Positions 44,874-54,928 of a stretch of 64,000 bases of DNA are shown here, one piece after another (within the stretch, counting starts at the first letter, position 1; each line of letters opens with the position of its first letter). The stretch lies in assembly GCF_003253705.1 (NCBI RefSeq), contig NZ_QKYU01000008.1, positions 62,001-126,000 on the forward strand, in the 5' to 3' direction. The notes beneath the pieces are model-generated. The model did no database searches. It was given only the letters and a program-made list of their open reading frames with translations, and was not told the origin of the DNA. The position numbers and the translations under genes were made by a program. Source of the stretch: Humitalea rosea (GTDB taxonomy: Bacteria > Pseudomonadota > Alphaproteobacteria > Acetobacterales > Acetobacteraceae).

Positions 44874-45670
44874 GACGGTGTCCTCGCGCGCGCTTCGCGT
44901 GCATGCAATGTGCCGAGCAAGGCACGGGTATAGTCGTGCTGCGGATGTTGGAAAACATCCTCGGTCGGCCCGATTTCCAGCAGCTTGCCGAAATGCATCA
45001 CCGCGATGCGATGGCACAGGAAGCGCGCCACATGCAGGTCATGCGTGATGAAGACCATGGCGAGGCCGGTGCGGGCCTGCACCGCGCGCAACAGGTTCAG
45101 GATCTGCGCGCGGACCGAGACATCGAGCTTGGACACCGCCTCATCCGCCACGATCAGCTCCGGCGACAGGGTCAGCGCGCGCCCGATCGCCGCGCGCTGC
45201 AACTGCCCGCCCGACATCTGATGCGGGTAGCGGTCGGCGAAGTCCGGCCGCAGCCCCACCTCCTCCAGGCTGCGCGCGACACGCGCGGCGAGGTCGCTGG
45301 GCGCGCAGAGCCGGTGCAGGCGTAGCGGCACGGCAAGGGCCTCGCCGACGGTATGCCGCGGGTTGAAGGAGGAGAGCGGGTCCTGGAACACCATCTGCAT
45401 CGCGCGGCGATGCGGGCGCAGGCCGGCCTCGTCCAGATGCGTGATGTCCAGACCCTTGAGCCGCAGCCGGCCTTCCCGCGGTTCGTAGAGGCGCAGGATG
45501 GTCTTGCCGAGCGTCGTCTTGCCGCTGCCGGATTCACCGACCAGACCCAGGATCTCGCCCGGCGCGATGGTGAGGCTCACCCCATCCACCGCACGCAGCA
45601 CGCCGCCCGGACGGTGCGGATCGCGGAATTCCACGACCAGGTCTTCGATGCTGAGCAAGGGGTCACGCAT
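44870..45670 (-). CDS. oligopeptide-type ABC transporter ATPase (DppF/OppF-like)
   Basis: A 266-residue ABC ATPase starting MRDPLLSIEDLVVEF. Walker A is GESGSGKTT, the Q loop is MQMVFQDPLSSFNPR, the signature is MSGGQLQRAAIGRAL and Walker B is LIVADE. The start at 45670 overlaps the upstream ATPase gene by eight bases. Two different ATPases with two permeases and a binding protein are the full peptide/nickel/opine transporter set. Compared with typical DppF proteins it is shorter at the C-terminus and lacks the oligopeptide tail with extra cysteines. A longer upstream reading frame from 45847 is a shadow inside the previous gene. Confidence 0.85.
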   Translation of the reverse strand: MRDPLLSIEDLVVEFRDPHRPGGVLRAVDGVSLTIAPGEILGLVGESGSGKTTLGKTILRLYEPREGRLRLKGLDITHLDEAGLRPHRRAMQMVFQDPLSSFNPRHTVGEALAVPLRLHRLCAPSDLAARVARSLEEVGLRPDFADRYPHQMSGGQLQRAAIGRALTLSPELIVADEAVSKLDVSVRAQILNLLRAVQARTGLAMVFITHDLHVARFLCHRIAVMHFGKLLEIGPTEDVFQHPQHDYTRALLGTLHAREARARTPS

Positions 45671-46604
45671 CGAGCAGGCACCGCATCGCATGGCCCGGCC
45701 CGACCGGGCGCATCGGCTGCGGCTGGGCGCAGGCCGGCCGCGCCTGGGCGCAGCGTGGCGCGAAGCCGCAGCCCGGCGGCAGCGCGTCGAGCGCGGGCAA
45801 CTGACCCGGAATCTCCGCCAGGGTCTCGGCCCGCGCCGCCAGCGCATTGGCGGTGGCGATCAGCCCGCGGGTATAGGGGTGGCGGGGCGCGGCAAGGATG
45901 TCGGCGGTGGGCCCGGTCTCGACGATCTGGCCGGCGTACATCACGGCGATGCGGTCGGCGATCTGGGCCGCGACGCCGATGTCATGGGTGATGAAGATGA
46001 AGCCCGCGGCCAGGCGTTTTTGCAGGTCGCGGAACAAGGCAAGAATCTGTTCCTCGACGATGTTGTCGAGATTCGTCGTCGGCTCATCGGCGACGATCAG
46101 GCTGGGCTTGAGCGCCACGATCATCGCGATCAGCGCGCGTTGCAGCATGCCGCCCGAAAGCTGGTGCGGGTAGCGTTCCAACACCGCCGCCGGCTGCGGG
46201 ATGCCGACGCCATCGAGCAGTTCCAGCGCCCGCTCGCGCCACGGGCCGTCGTGCCCCGCGCGCGCGATCGCGGTGCGCAGATGCCAGCCGATGCGCTTGG
46301 CCGGGTTGAAGGACCCGACCGGGTCCTGGAACACCATCGCAAGCTCCCGCCCCCGCAGCGGGCGGAACTCGCGTTCGGGCAGAGAGGCGATGTCGCGATC
46401 CTTGTAGATCAGCACATCAGCCTCGGTCCGCAGCCCGTCGGGCAGCAGCCGCAGCAACGACAGGCAGGCGACCGTCTTGCCCGAGCCGGATTCCCCGATC
46501 AGCCCGAGCGTCTCGCCTTCATCCAGGTCGATGTCGATGCCGCGCACCACCGCCAGCGGCCCGGCGGTGACGCGCAGGTTGCGCACCTCCAGCAGCCGGC
46601 TCAC
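45663..46604 (-). CDS. oligopeptide-type ABC transporter ATPase (DppD/OppD-like)
   Basis: A 313-residue ABC ATPase. It has Walker A GESGSGKT, Q loop MVFQDPVGSFNPAK, signature QLSGGMLQRALI, Walker B LIVADEPTT and a C-terminal oligopeptide-transporter tail rich in cysteine and proline (PPGCGFAPRCAQARPACAQ). It starts with GTG in a GTGA overlap with the permease gene. The two ATPases would form a heterodimer powering import. Confidence 0.87.
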   Translation of the reverse strand: MSRLLEVRNLRVTAGPLAVVRGIDIDLDEGETLGLIGESGSGKTVACLSLLRLLPDGLRTEADVLIYKDRDIASLPEREFRPLRGRELAMVFQDPVGSFNPAKRIGWHLRTAIARAGHDGPWRERALELLDGVGIPQPAAVLERYPHQLSGGMLQRALIAMIVALKPSLIVADEPTTNLDNIVEEQILALFRDLQKRLAAGFIFITHDIGVAAQIADRIAVMYAGQIVETGPTADILAAPRHPYTRGLIATANALAARAETLAEIPGQLPALDALPPGCGFAPRCAQARPACAQPQPMRPVGPGHAMRCLLDA

Positions 46605-47431
46605 GGCCCGGCCGCCTGCCGCAGCCGCGGGTCGGTCAGGTCGCGCAGCGCATCGCCCAACAGGTTCAGCCCGAGCAGCGCCACCGAGACGACAAGGCCG
46701 GTCATCGTCAGAACCCAGGGTCCGCGCGTAAAATACTCGCGCCCATCGGCAAGGATGACGCCGAGCGAAGGCATCGGGGGCTGCACGCCGAGGCCGAGGA
46801 AGGAGAGCCCCGCCTCCATCACGATGCCGAAGGCGAGGCCGACGCTCGCCTGCACCAGCAGGGTCGGGAAAATGTTCGGCAGGATCTCGCGCAGCAGGAT
46901 GCGCCCGCCCCCCTGCCCCATCAGCCGCGCGGCCTGCACGAAGGGCTCATGCATCAAGGTGCGCGTGAGGTTGCGCGCCAGCCGCGCGAAGATCGGCAGA
47001 TAGGCCAGCGCCACCGCGATGATGATGTTGTGCAGCCCGAAGCCGAGCACGACCATCATGAACAGCGCGAGCACGAAGCTCGGGAAAGCGAAAAGCAGGT
47101 CACAGGCGGCCATCAGCGCGACCTCGAACATCCCCCCGCGCCAGGCCGCCGTCATGCCCGCCGCCACGCCCAGCACCGCGCCGATGCCGACGCCGCAGAG
47201 GCTGATGAACAGCGACACCCGCCCCCCCGACAGCACACGCGACAGCACGTCCCGCCCGAAGGAATCCGTGCCGAGCCAATGCGTCATGTCGGGCGGCGTC
47301 AGCACCGCGATGAAATCCATCTCGGTGGGGGAGAAGGGCGTGATCCAGGGCCCCGCGATCACCCCGAACAGCGTGAGCAAGGTCAGCCCCAGCCCGACCA
47401 CAAGGGTGCGGCTGCGCAAGGCGCGCCTCAT
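46601..47431 (-). CDS. ABC transporter permease (DppC/OppC-like)
   Basis: A 276-residue inner-membrane protein with about six hydrophobic helices. HWLGTDSFGRDVLSRVLSGG near the N-terminus is the DppC signature. The ATPase-contact EAA loop is in AARLMGQGGGRILLREILPN. The start overlaps the preceding permease stop by ATGA. Confidence 0.88.
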   Translation of the reverse strand: MRRALRSRTLVVGLGLTLLTLFGVIAGPWITPFSPTEMDFIAVLTPPDMTHWLGTDSFGRDVLSRVLSGGRVSLFISLCGVGIGAVLGVAAGMTAAWRGGMFEVALMAACDLLFAFPSFVLALFMMVVLGFGLHNIIIAVALAYLPIFARLARNLTRTLMHEPFVQAARLMGQGGGRILLREILPNIFPTLLVQASVGLAFGIVMEAGLSFLGLGVQPPMPSLGVILADGREYFTRGPWVLTMTGLVVSVALLGLNLLGDALRDLTDPRLRQAAGP

Positions 47432-48372
47432 CGCCCGCGCGCCTTGGGGTCCAGCCGCGCGCAGAGCAGATCGACCAGAAGATTTGTTCCCAGCACGATG
47501 ACGAGGAAGGTCAACGCGCAGGCCTGGATCACCGGATAATCACGCCCGAAGGCGCCATCGACCATCAGCGAGCCGATGCCGGGGATGCCGAAGACGCGCT
47601 CGATCACCACCACCCCGCCCAGCAGATAGCGCACCTGCAAGCCGATGATGGTGACATAGGGGATCAGCGCATTGCGGAAGATCGTGTGCAGGAACACGAA
47701 GGAGGATGACAGCCCGAGCGAGCGCTGCACCTGCACATAGGGCCGGTGCATCACCTCCAGCAGCGCCGCCCGCAGCACCCGCGAAAACACCGCCGCCATG
47801 GGCGCGGCGATCGCCAGCGCCGGCAGGAAGCCCGAAAGCAGCGCGCCCGGCAGCGAGTCGGACGGCGAGACGAAACCATAGGAGGGGAAGATCGGCAGGT
47901 TCAGCGCCAGGAAGAAGACCAGCACATAGCCCAGCCAGAAATCCGGCATCGACACGCCCAGCACCGCGAAGGAGGTCATCAGCGTATCCAGCGCCGTCCC
48001 GCGCGACAATGCGGCGACCGTGCCGACGATCATCGAGATGACGCCGGCAAGGATCAGCGCATAGAGCCCGATGAAGGCCGTGACCGGCAAGCGCCCGGCG
48101 ATGAGCTGCCCGACCGGCACCCCGCCCGCGAGCGTCAGCGATCGCCCGAAATCGCCGCGCAGCGCGCCGGAGATCCAGGTCGCGAATTGCTCGCCGACCG
48201 GCAGGTCCAAATTGTGCAACCGGCGGAAGGCCGCGACCAGCTCCGGCCGCGCATTCTCGCCGAGTGCGGACAGCGCCGGATCGCCCGGCGCCGCCTTCAT
48301 CGCGAAGAACACCACCATGGCCCCGGCGAGAACGGTGAGCAGCAGGACCGCCGCCCGCCGGGATGCCGCCAT
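47428..48372 (-). CDS. ABC transporter permease (DppB/OppB-like)
   Basis: A 314-residue inner-membrane protein with six predicted helices. It shows GDFGRSLTLAGGVPVGQLI in the periplasmic region and an EAA-type loop in VQVQRSLGLSSSFVFLHTIF. The ATG at 48372 is chosen over a TTG two codons upstream. It lies twelve bases after the substrate-binding protein gene. It forms the channel together with the DppC-like permease. Confidence 0.87.
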   Translation of the reverse strand: MAASRRAAVLLLTVLAGAMVVFFAMKAAPGDPALSALGENARPELVAAFRRLHNLDLPVGEQFATWISGALRGDFGRSLTLAGGVPVGQLIAGRLPVTAFIGLYALILAGVISMIVGTVAALSRGTALDTLMTSFAVLGVSMPDFWLGYVLVFFLALNLPIFPSYGFVSPSDSLPGALLSGFLPALAIAAPMAAVFSRVLRAALLEVMHRPYVQVQRSLGLSSSFVFLHTIFRNALIPYVTIIGLQVRYLLGGVVVIERVFGIPGIGSLMVDGAFGRDYPVIQACALTFLVIVLGTNLLVDLLCARLDPKARGR

Positions 48373-48384
48373 CAACAAACCGCG

Positions 48385-49950
48385 TTACCCAATCGCCATG
48401 GTCGCGAACTGGTCGCCGAAGTTGGAGTAGGGCAGTTGCGTGAAGCCCGTGACATTGCTCGCCAGCAGATTGTGCACATTGGAGCAGAACAGCGGGATCA
48501 CCGGCATATCCTCGATCCAGAGATGTTCGCTCTGCTTGTACAGCGCGCCGCGCCTGGCCGGGTCCAGCTCCCGCCGTGCCTGGATCAGCAACGTGTCCAG
48601 CGCCGGATTGGCGTAGCCCGCGAAGTTGCGCCAGCCGCTGCTGTGCAGCAGATCGTAGGAATACTCATCCGGATCGATCATGCCGAGCCAGCCCCAGGTC
48701 CCGGCCTGATAGTCGCCCGCGCGGATGCGCGAGAAGACGGTATTGGCCTCGGTCACCTCGACAGTGAGGTTGGTGCCGAGCACCTGGTTGACCTGCGCCG
48801 CCACGACCTCGCCGAAGCGCTTCCACCAGCCCGAACCCCAGGTCAGGATCGCGCCCGTGGTGCCGGCGCCGTATTTCGACTTCGCAAGCTCGGCCCGCGC
48901 GCGTTCGGCGTTGAAGGTGGTCAACGGCTTCGGCGTGGCATCGTAGGAGGCGGTGAGCGAGGGCGGGATCAGCGCCGGCGTGGCCACGCCCTCGCCGAAC
49001 AGCACGATGCGCACCAGCACGTCGCGGTTGATGGCGAGCGAGACGGCGCGGCGGAAATGCACGTCGTCGAAGGGCGGCTTGCGGGTGTTGAGTTGCAGGA
49101 AGCGCGTGTTCAGGCCCGGCTGCTTCAGCACCTTGATGTCCGGGCGCCGCTCCAAGGTCGGGATGTCGGCGAAGGGCGCGGTGCTGGTCAGATCGATCTG
49201 CTTGCCCATGAGCGCGGTGACGCCGCTGCTCTCCTCGGCGATCAGCGGGATCTCGATCTCGGGAATGCGGTTGCGGCCGGGGATGAAATAATCCTCGAAC
49301 AGCGAAAGCTTCAGCGCCTGCCCCGGTTCCCAGGCGCGCAGCCTGTAGGCGCCGGTGCCGATCGGCTTGCGGCCATAGCCCGCCGGATCGGCCTGCACCG
49401 CCTTGCGCGACAGGATCTGCGTGCCGGTGCGCGCATTGGTCAGGAAGGTCAGCAGCGGCGCGAAGGGCTCGGCCGTGCGCAGCCGCACGGTCAGCGGATC
49501 GGGCACCTCGATCGCGCTCAGCGCCGAGACCTTGCTGCGGTTCGGCGAACGCGTCGCCTCATCCATCAGCCGTTCCAGCGTGAACTTCACATCATCCGCG
49601 GTCAGCACGCTGCCGTCATGGAACTTCACGCCCGAACGCAGCTTGAATTCCAGCGCGCCATCATCGGTGACGCGATAGCTCTCGGCCAGTTCCGGCACGA
49701 GTTGCATCTGGCTGTCGAACTTCAGCAAACCATTGTACAGGCCCCAGATCACATAGAATTCCGGGATCAGCGCGGCCGCCGCGGGGTCCAGCGTATTGAC
49801 CACATTGTAGCCCGTGATCGCCGCGCGCAGCACGCCAGGTGCCGCCAGCGCCGGGCCCGACCAGCCGCTGCCCGCCAGCACGCCGAGGCCGGCCCCGGCC
49901 CCCAGCACCCCACGCCGGGAAATCCCGGCCACATGCGAAGCCTCGGTCAT
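48385..49950 (-). CDS. ABC transporter substrate-binding protein (SBP family 5)
   Basis: A 521-residue periplasmic binding protein of the peptide/nickel/opine class. The N-terminus carries the twin-arginine-like signal SRRGVLGAGAGLGVLAG, so export may use the Tat pathway. The family-5 signature is seen in LAESYRVTDDGALEFKLRSG and KFHDGSVLTADDVKFTLERL. It is the first gene of the leftward transporter operon and presumably sets substrate specificity. Ligands of this family range from peptides to chelates and opines; nothing in the sequence fixes which. Confidence 0.88.
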   Translation of the reverse strand: MTEASHVAGISRRGVLGAGAGLGVLAGSGWSGPALAAPGVLRAAITGYNVVNTLDPAAAALIPEFYVIWGLYNGLLKFDSQMQLVPELAESYRVTDDGALEFKLRSGVKFHDGSVLTADDVKFTLERLMDEATRSPNRSKVSALSAIEVPDPLTVRLRTAEPFAPLLTFLTNARTGTQILSRKAVQADPAGYGRKPIGTGAYRLRAWEPGQALKLSLFEDYFIPGRNRIPEIEIPLIAEESSGVTALMGKQIDLTSTAPFADIPTLERRPDIKVLKQPGLNTRFLQLNTRKPPFDDVHFRRAVSLAINRDVLVRIVLFGEGVATPALIPPSLTASYDATPKPLTTFNAERARAELAKSKYGAGTTGAILTWGSGWWKRFGEVVAAQVNQVLGTNLTVEVTEANTVFSRIRAGDYQAGTWGWLGMIDPDEYSYDLLHSSGWRNFAGYANPALDTLLIQARRELDPARRGALYKQSEHLWIEDMPVIPLFCSNVHNLLASNVTGFTQLPYSNFGDQFATMAIG

Positions 49951-49986
49951 GTCATGCTCCCGAACGTAACGTTGAAAGTCTGGCGT

Positions 49987-49998
49987 TCAGTATACAGA
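49987..49998. promoter_or_regulatory. GntR/FCD-type operator candidate
   Basis: TCAGTATACAGA is a near-perfect palindrome centred on GTATAC (10 of 12 positions symmetric), the core seen in many FadR/FCD-type GntR operators. It overlaps the likely leftward -10 (TGTATA) of the transporter operon, whose -35 TTGCAC lies 17 bases away at 50014-50019. Binding by the adjacent GntR protein would block that promoter. Confidence 0.5.
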
Positions 49999-50002
49999 CG
50001 CC

Positions 50003-50030
50003 TTGACGGTCTTGTGCAAGCACCTATTTT
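50003..50030 (+). promoter_or_regulatory. promoter candidate for the GntR operon
   Basis: TTGACG (50003-50008) and TATTTT (50025-50030) are spaced by 16 bases and point rightward, placing the start of transcription about 80 bases before the gntR ATG. It is interleaved with the divergent transporter promoter. Confidence 0.4.
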
Positions 50031-50117
50031 TCGTTGATATGCTCCCATTGTACGGCAATGCCGCATCTTTTCTCGGCGATTGCCCGCCAGTTCGGCATAC
50101 TGAAAGGGAGAGGCCGC

Positions 50118-50792
50118 ATGGGTGACAGTCAGCCGGCCGCCCTCTCCGGCAGCGGCCAGCCGGGCGGGCTCGGGCAGGATCTCCACGCGCGGATGAAGGC
50201 GGAGATCACCTCCCTCCGCCTCGCCCCCGGCACCCCGTTGCAGGAGGTCGCCCTCGCCCAGCGCTTCGGCGTCAGCCGCACCCCGGTGCGCGAGACGCTG
50301 CAACGCCTGCTGCGCGACGGGCTGGTCGATCGCCACGGCCGCTTCTACCGCGTCATCACCCTCACCGACGGCGAGGTGCGCGACCTGTGCGAATTGCGCG
50401 AGGCGCTGGAATGCATGGCCGTCGCTTTGGCCGTGCAGCGCGATCCTTCCGCGCATGAGGCGCTGGAGGCGCTGATCGCGCGGCAGGAGGATGCCCGCGC
50501 GCGCAACGATCTCGATGCCTTCAACGATCTCGACGGCGCCTTCCACCTTCGTATCGCCGAGGGCGCGGGCAATGCCGCCTTGCGCCGCCAACTCGAAACC
50601 CTGCATGACAAGGTCTGCCTCGTGCGCGGCATGGAACAGCGCCGGCCGCATTGGCTGACCCGCGTCATCGCCGAGCATCGCCGTATCCTCAGCGGCTTCC
50701 AGCGCGGCGATCCCGAAATCGCGGCCGCCGAGATGCGTTACCACATCCGCAGCGTCGTCGCGCTGCGCCCCGCCCCTGCCGGAACAGCGTAA
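50118..50792 (+). CDS. GntR-family regulator (FCD/VanR type)
   Basis: A 224-residue transcription factor. The winged helix-turn-helix has PLQEVALAQRFGVSRTPVRETLQRL, and the FCD effector domain has VRDLCELREALECMAV, then FHLRIAEGAGN and EHRRILSGFQRGD with the usual metal-binding histidines. The start at 50118 has GGGAGAGG upstream; a longer frame from 50034 is unlikely. It is divergent from the transporter operon and starts the operon with the two oxidoreductases, so it probably regulates both, induced by a carboxylate ligand as is common in the family. Confidence 0.86.
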   Translation: MGDSQPAALSGSGQPGGLGQDLHARMKAEITSLRLAPGTPLQEVALAQRFGVSRTPVRETLQRLLRDGLVDRHGRFYRVITLTDGEVRDLCELREALECMAVALAVQRDPSAHEALEALIARQEDARARNDLDAFNDLDGAFHLRIAEGAGNAALRRQLETLHDKVCLVRGMEQRRPHWLTRVIAEHRRILSGFQRGDPEIAAAEMRYHIRSVVALRPAPAGTA

Positions 50793-50806
50793 GGACCACC
50801 GACCCA

Positions 50807-52093
50807 ATGCCGCATACCAACACGCCGCCGGATGGCAGCGATGTCGCGATCATCGGCGCCGGCATCATCGGCAGCGCCACGGCCCTGGAACTCGCGCGGC
50901 GCGGCCTCTCGGTCACGGTGTTCGAGCGGGGCGAGCCGGGGGCCGAGCAATCCTCCCGCGCCTGGGGCTTCGTGCGCCAGCAGGGGCGCCACCCGGCGGA
51001 ACTGCCGCTGGCGGCCGAGGCCAATGCGCTCTGGGCCGAGATCACCGCGCAACGCGGTGCCACCGCCACCGGATTCCAGCCCGCCGGCATCCTGACCCCG
51101 GCCGAAACCGCGGAGGATGAGGAGCGCGTCGCCTGCGCCCAGCAGGATGCGGCGGGCTTCGGGCTGCGCGCGCGCATCCTCACCCCCGCCGAACTGTCGG
51201 CACGGCTGCCGCAATTGGCTGGCCCCTGGCGTTCCGCCCTGCTCACCGAGGGCGATGGCTATGCCGAGCCGGCCCTGGCCACCGGCACCATCATCGCCCT
51301 GGCGCGCGAGGCCGGCGTGCGGTTCCGCACCAAAACCCCGGTGCTGGAGGTCAGCCTCCAGGCCGGCCAGGTCGAGGGCGTGGTCACGGCGCGGGGGCTG
51401 CACCGCGCGAGGGTGGTGGTGCTGGCCAATGGCGTCGGCGCCGCCTCGCTCGGCCGCCGCCTCGGGCTCGCGATGCCGATCCAGATCGTGCGCTCCTCGG
51501 TCGGGCGCACCGTGGCGGCGCCGGTCTTCACCGATCTGGCGCTCTGGGGGCCGCGGGTCGCCTATCGGCCGCGGCCGGATGGCAGCTTCGTCATCGGCAA
51601 TGGCTATCGCGGCGTCGGCGGGGATTACGATTTGACGCCCAATTCCTTCCGCCAGCTTCGCCATTTCCTCCCCGCCTATCGCCGCAACTGGCGGCTGCTG
51701 CGGCTGACCCTGGGGCGGGAGTTCTTCGACCAGTTGAAGGCCGCCGGCCCCGAGGCCCCGGTCGAGCCGCCGGTGAACCGCGGCAAGATCGCGCGCAACC
51801 TCGCGGCCTTCCACCGGCTGTTCCCGCATCTGGGCGGGGTCGGGCTGGAGACCGCCTGGGCCGGGCGCATCGACCTCACGCCCGACGTCATCCCCATCAT
51901 CGACCGCCCCTGGGCCGATCGCGGGCTCTACCTCGCCGCCGGGTTTTCCGGCCATGGGTTTGCGTTGGGCCCCTCGGTCGGGCGGCAGATGGCGCAATGG
52001 ATCGCGACCGGGCGGCCGGGGCTGGATCTGCACCCCTTCCGCCTCTCCCGCTTCACCGATGGCGGGGCCGCCCATGCGCGGCATTCGCTCTGA
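50807..52093 (+). CDS. FAD-dependent amino-acid/amine oxidoreductase (DAO family)
   Basis: A 428-residue flavoenzyme. The dinucleotide-binding motif is [20 protein letters not shown] followed by the acidic FERGEPG at the end of strand 2. The flavin region near the C-terminus has [20 protein letters not shown] and [20 protein letters not shown], typical of DAO/glycine-oxidase-like proteins. Such enzymes oxidise secondary or primary amines to imines. It follows the GntR gene by 14 bases, so it likely belongs to the same catabolic pathway as the imported compound. The substrate is not known. Confidence 0.84.
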   Translation: MPHTNTPPDGSDVAIIGAGIIGSATALELARRGLSVTVFERGEPGAEQSSRAWGFVRQQGRHPAELPLAAEANALWAEITAQRGATATGFQPAGILTPAETAEDEERVACAQQDAAGFGLRARILTPAELSARLPQLAGPWRSALLTEGDGYAEPALATGTIIALAREAGVRFRTKTPVLEVSLQAGQVEGVVTARGLHRARVVVLANGVGAASLGRRLGLAMPIQIVRSSVGRTVAAPVFTDLALWGPRVAYRPRPDGSFVIGNGYRGVGGDYDLTPNSFRQLRHFLPAYRRNWRLLRLTLGREFFDQLKAAGPEAPVEPPVNRGKIARNLAAFHRLFPHLGGVGLETAWAGRIDLTPDVIPIIDRPWADRGLYLAAGFSGHGFALGPSVGRQMAQWIATGRPGLDLHPFRLSRFTDGGAAHARHSL

Positions 52094-52128
52094 CCGCACG
52101 CCTTCCCCGGCCCGGGAACCGCCCCCAT

Positions 52129-53142
<1,014 letters not shown>

Positions 53143-53151
53143 CGCGGGGCT

Positions 53152-53256
53152 TAGGGCATTTTCTCGTCGGGTGGAGTCACCCGACGATTCGGAAAATGTG
53201 AAAAAACAACGAGCTAGAGCGGTTGACGTGAGCGCAAGCGAACGGAAACCGCCCTA
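53152..53256. repeat. palindromic intergenic element and bidirectional terminator candidate
   Basis: TCGTCGGGTG (53164-53173) pairs with CACCCGACGA (53178-53187) around GAGT. An outer stem CATTTTC (53157-53163) pairs with GAAAATG (53192-53198), giving about 17 pairs in all. The whole 105-base element is bracketed by TAGGGC (53152-53157) and its inverse GCCCTA (53251-53256), and a second half (53214-53250) contains AGCGGTT and AACCGC arms. It lies exactly between convergent genes and overlaps the uspA stop. It resembles the dispersed intergenic palindromes of alphaproteobacteria, but copy number cannot be seen from one window. Confidence 0.65.
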
Positions 53257-54096
53257 GTGCGACAGCATCACGGGGCCGGTGCCATGCCGCAGCATGGCCC
53301 GGGTCACCCCGCCCAGCAGCAATTCCCGCAGGCGGCCATGGCCGTAGCCGCCGATCACCAGCAGGTCGGCGTCGGAATCCGAAACCTCGTTCAGCAGCAC
53401 GTCATGGGCGTTGAGCAGCCCCGCCGCGGCGGTGGCGACGCTCACCTTCACCCCATGCCGGGCCAGATGCCGGCCCAGATCCTCGGCCGTCAAAAGGGCT
53501 TCCTTCTCACCCTCGATCGGGATGGTCGCGATGGTCAGCACCCGCACCATCTCGGCGCCGCGCAGGACCGGCAAGGCATCGGCCACCGCCCGGGCGCATT
53601 CGCGCGTGGCGTTCCAGCCGATCAGCACGCGCTGGCCGATATTGCCGCAGGGGAAGGCCTGCGGCACCACCAGCACCGGCCTGCCGGAGGCGAACAGCAC
53701 CTCCTCGGCGATATCGATGCCGACGACCTCGCCCGCGGGGCGGCTGAACATCGTGACATCGACGTAGCGCGCATGCAGCGCCACCGTGGCGGAGGGCAGG
53801 CCCTCGACCACCCGCCATTCGCCGGAAATCCCCTCCAGGCGCAGCCGCTCCTCGAAGATCGCCTGGACCTTGGCGGCGTTCTCCAGCGCGGCCTTGCGGC
53901 TCTCGTCGGCGAAGCGCTGCACGATCATCGGGTCCATGTAGCCATCGGTGACCATCGCGAGCGGCCGTGCCGTCTCATAGACATTGAGCCCGATGAGATG
54001 GGCGCCATAGCGGCGGGCCATCGGCACGGCGGCATCCAGCAGGGCGCTCGCCGCGGCCACATCCGGCAGATGCAGCAGGATATCCTTGAAGCCCAT
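53254..54096 (-). CDS. universal stress protein (tandem UspA domains)
   Basis: A 280-residue protein with two Usp folds. The N-terminal copy (MGFKDILLHLPDVAAASALLDA) has lost the ATP-loop glycine motif. The C-terminal copy starts at QRVLIGWNATRECARAV and keeps GGYGHGRLRELLLGGVTRAML, close to the G-x2-G-x9-G-(S/T) nucleotide motif. Such proteins bind ATP and help survival under respiratory or oxidative stress. AAGGA lies eight bases upstream of the ATG. It follows fixK in the same direction across a 58-base gap holding heptamer repeats, and may be co-transcribed with it. Confidence 0.85.
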   Translation of the reverse strand: MGFKDILLHLPDVAAASALLDAAVPMARRYGAHLIGLNVYETARPLAMVTDGYMDPMIVQRFADESRKAALENAAKVQAIFEERLRLEGISGEWRVVEGLPSATVALHARYVDVTMFSRPAGEVVGIDIAEEVLFASGRPVLVVPQAFPCGNIGQRVLIGWNATRECARAVADALPVLRGAEMVRVLTIATIPIEGEKEALLTAEDLGRHLARHGVKVSVATAAAGLLNAHDVLLNEVSDSDADLLVIGGYGHGRLRELLLGGVTRAMLRHGTGPVMLSH

Positions 54097-54118
54097 GAGT
54101 CTGTTCCTTCCCTCTAGC

Positions 54119-54146
54119 GTGTCTGGTGTCTGGTGTCCGGCGTCTG
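54119..54146. repeat. four tandem heptamers between fixK and uspA
   Basis: GTGTCTG, GTGTCTG, GTGTCCG and GCGTCTG follow each other without gaps at 54119-54146. They lie in the leader of uspA. A change in copy number would alter the fixK-uspA spacing. Confidence 0.75.
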
Positions 54147-54154
54147 GCGGCCGT

Positions 54155-54862
54155 TCAGCCCTTGTCGCCCGAAAGCGCGGTCAGCGCCGCGATGTCGCGG
54201 AGCACGACGTGATGCGGTGTGGGCAGGTCGATCAGCGCCTCGCGGCGAAGCTGGCTCATCGCCCGGCTGACCGTCTCGATCGTCAGGCCCAGATAATCGC
54301 CGATGTCCTGCCGCGACATCGGCAGGTCGAACCGGGTGGGTTCGTCCCGGCCGATCCGCTCCGACATGTCGATCAGGAAGGAGGCGACGCGCTCCATCGC
54401 CGCCTTGCGGCCCAGCACCAGCATCCGCCGGTGCGCGGCGCGCAGGCCGAGGCAGGCGACGTCATAGAGCCTTCGGGCCGCCGCGGGATTCTCCGCCGCA
54501 TGCTGTTCCAGCGACTGGCGGCGGTAGCGCAGCAGCACGGCATCGCTGACCGCTTCGGCCGAGAGCGCGTGGCGGCCCAGGGATTCGGTGCCGAACATAT
54601 CCTCCGGCATATGGAATTCGATGATCTGGCGCCGGCCGTCCTGCATCTGGTTCGTCAGGCGGATGCAGCCGGATTTGACGCGGTAGAGGTAGTCCGCGTC
54701 CTCACCCGCGCTGAACACCGATTGCTCCCGGCGCATGGTCACCAGGCTGCCCAGCACCGGCGCCGGGCTCGGCAGCGCGACGCTGGGCCGGGCCCGGGGC
54801 GCCACCGCGTAAAGCTGCGGCATTGCGCGGGGGGCGGTCGTGCTTGCGAACTGCGGGTGCAT
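54155..54862 (-). CDS. fixK: Crp/Fnr-family regulator, FixK type
   Basis: A 235-residue regulator with a cyclic-nucleotide-type beta-roll (about 40-140), a long dimer helix and a helix-turn-helix MSRQDIGDYLGLTIETVSRAM. The recognition helix has E-T-V-S-R, the residues that read TTGAT half-sites in FNR and FixK. The N-terminal cysteine cluster of oxygen-sensing FNR is absent, so oxygen information should come from FixL-FixJ, as in FixK proteins. AAGG lies eight bases before the ATG at 54862. It is divergent from fixL. Five matching boxes lie in front of the next genes downstream of fixJ. Confidence 0.85.
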   Translation of the reverse strand: MHPQFASTTAPRAMPQLYAVAPRARPSVALPSPAPVLGSLVTMRREQSVFSAGEDADYLYRVKSGCIRLTNQMQDGRRQIIEFHMPEDMFGTESLGRHALSAEAVSDAVLLRYRRQSLEQHAAENPAAARRLYDVACLGLRAAHRRMLVLGRKAAMERVASFLIDMSERIGRDEPTRFDLPMSRQDIGDYLGLTIETVSRAMSQLRREALIDLPTPHHVVLRDIAALTALSGDKG

Positions 54863-54928
54863 GCGATTGCCTTTCGGTTCGTCAGGCCCCAAAACTGACA
54901 GGGTCGCCGCCCGAAAAATATTGGTGAC

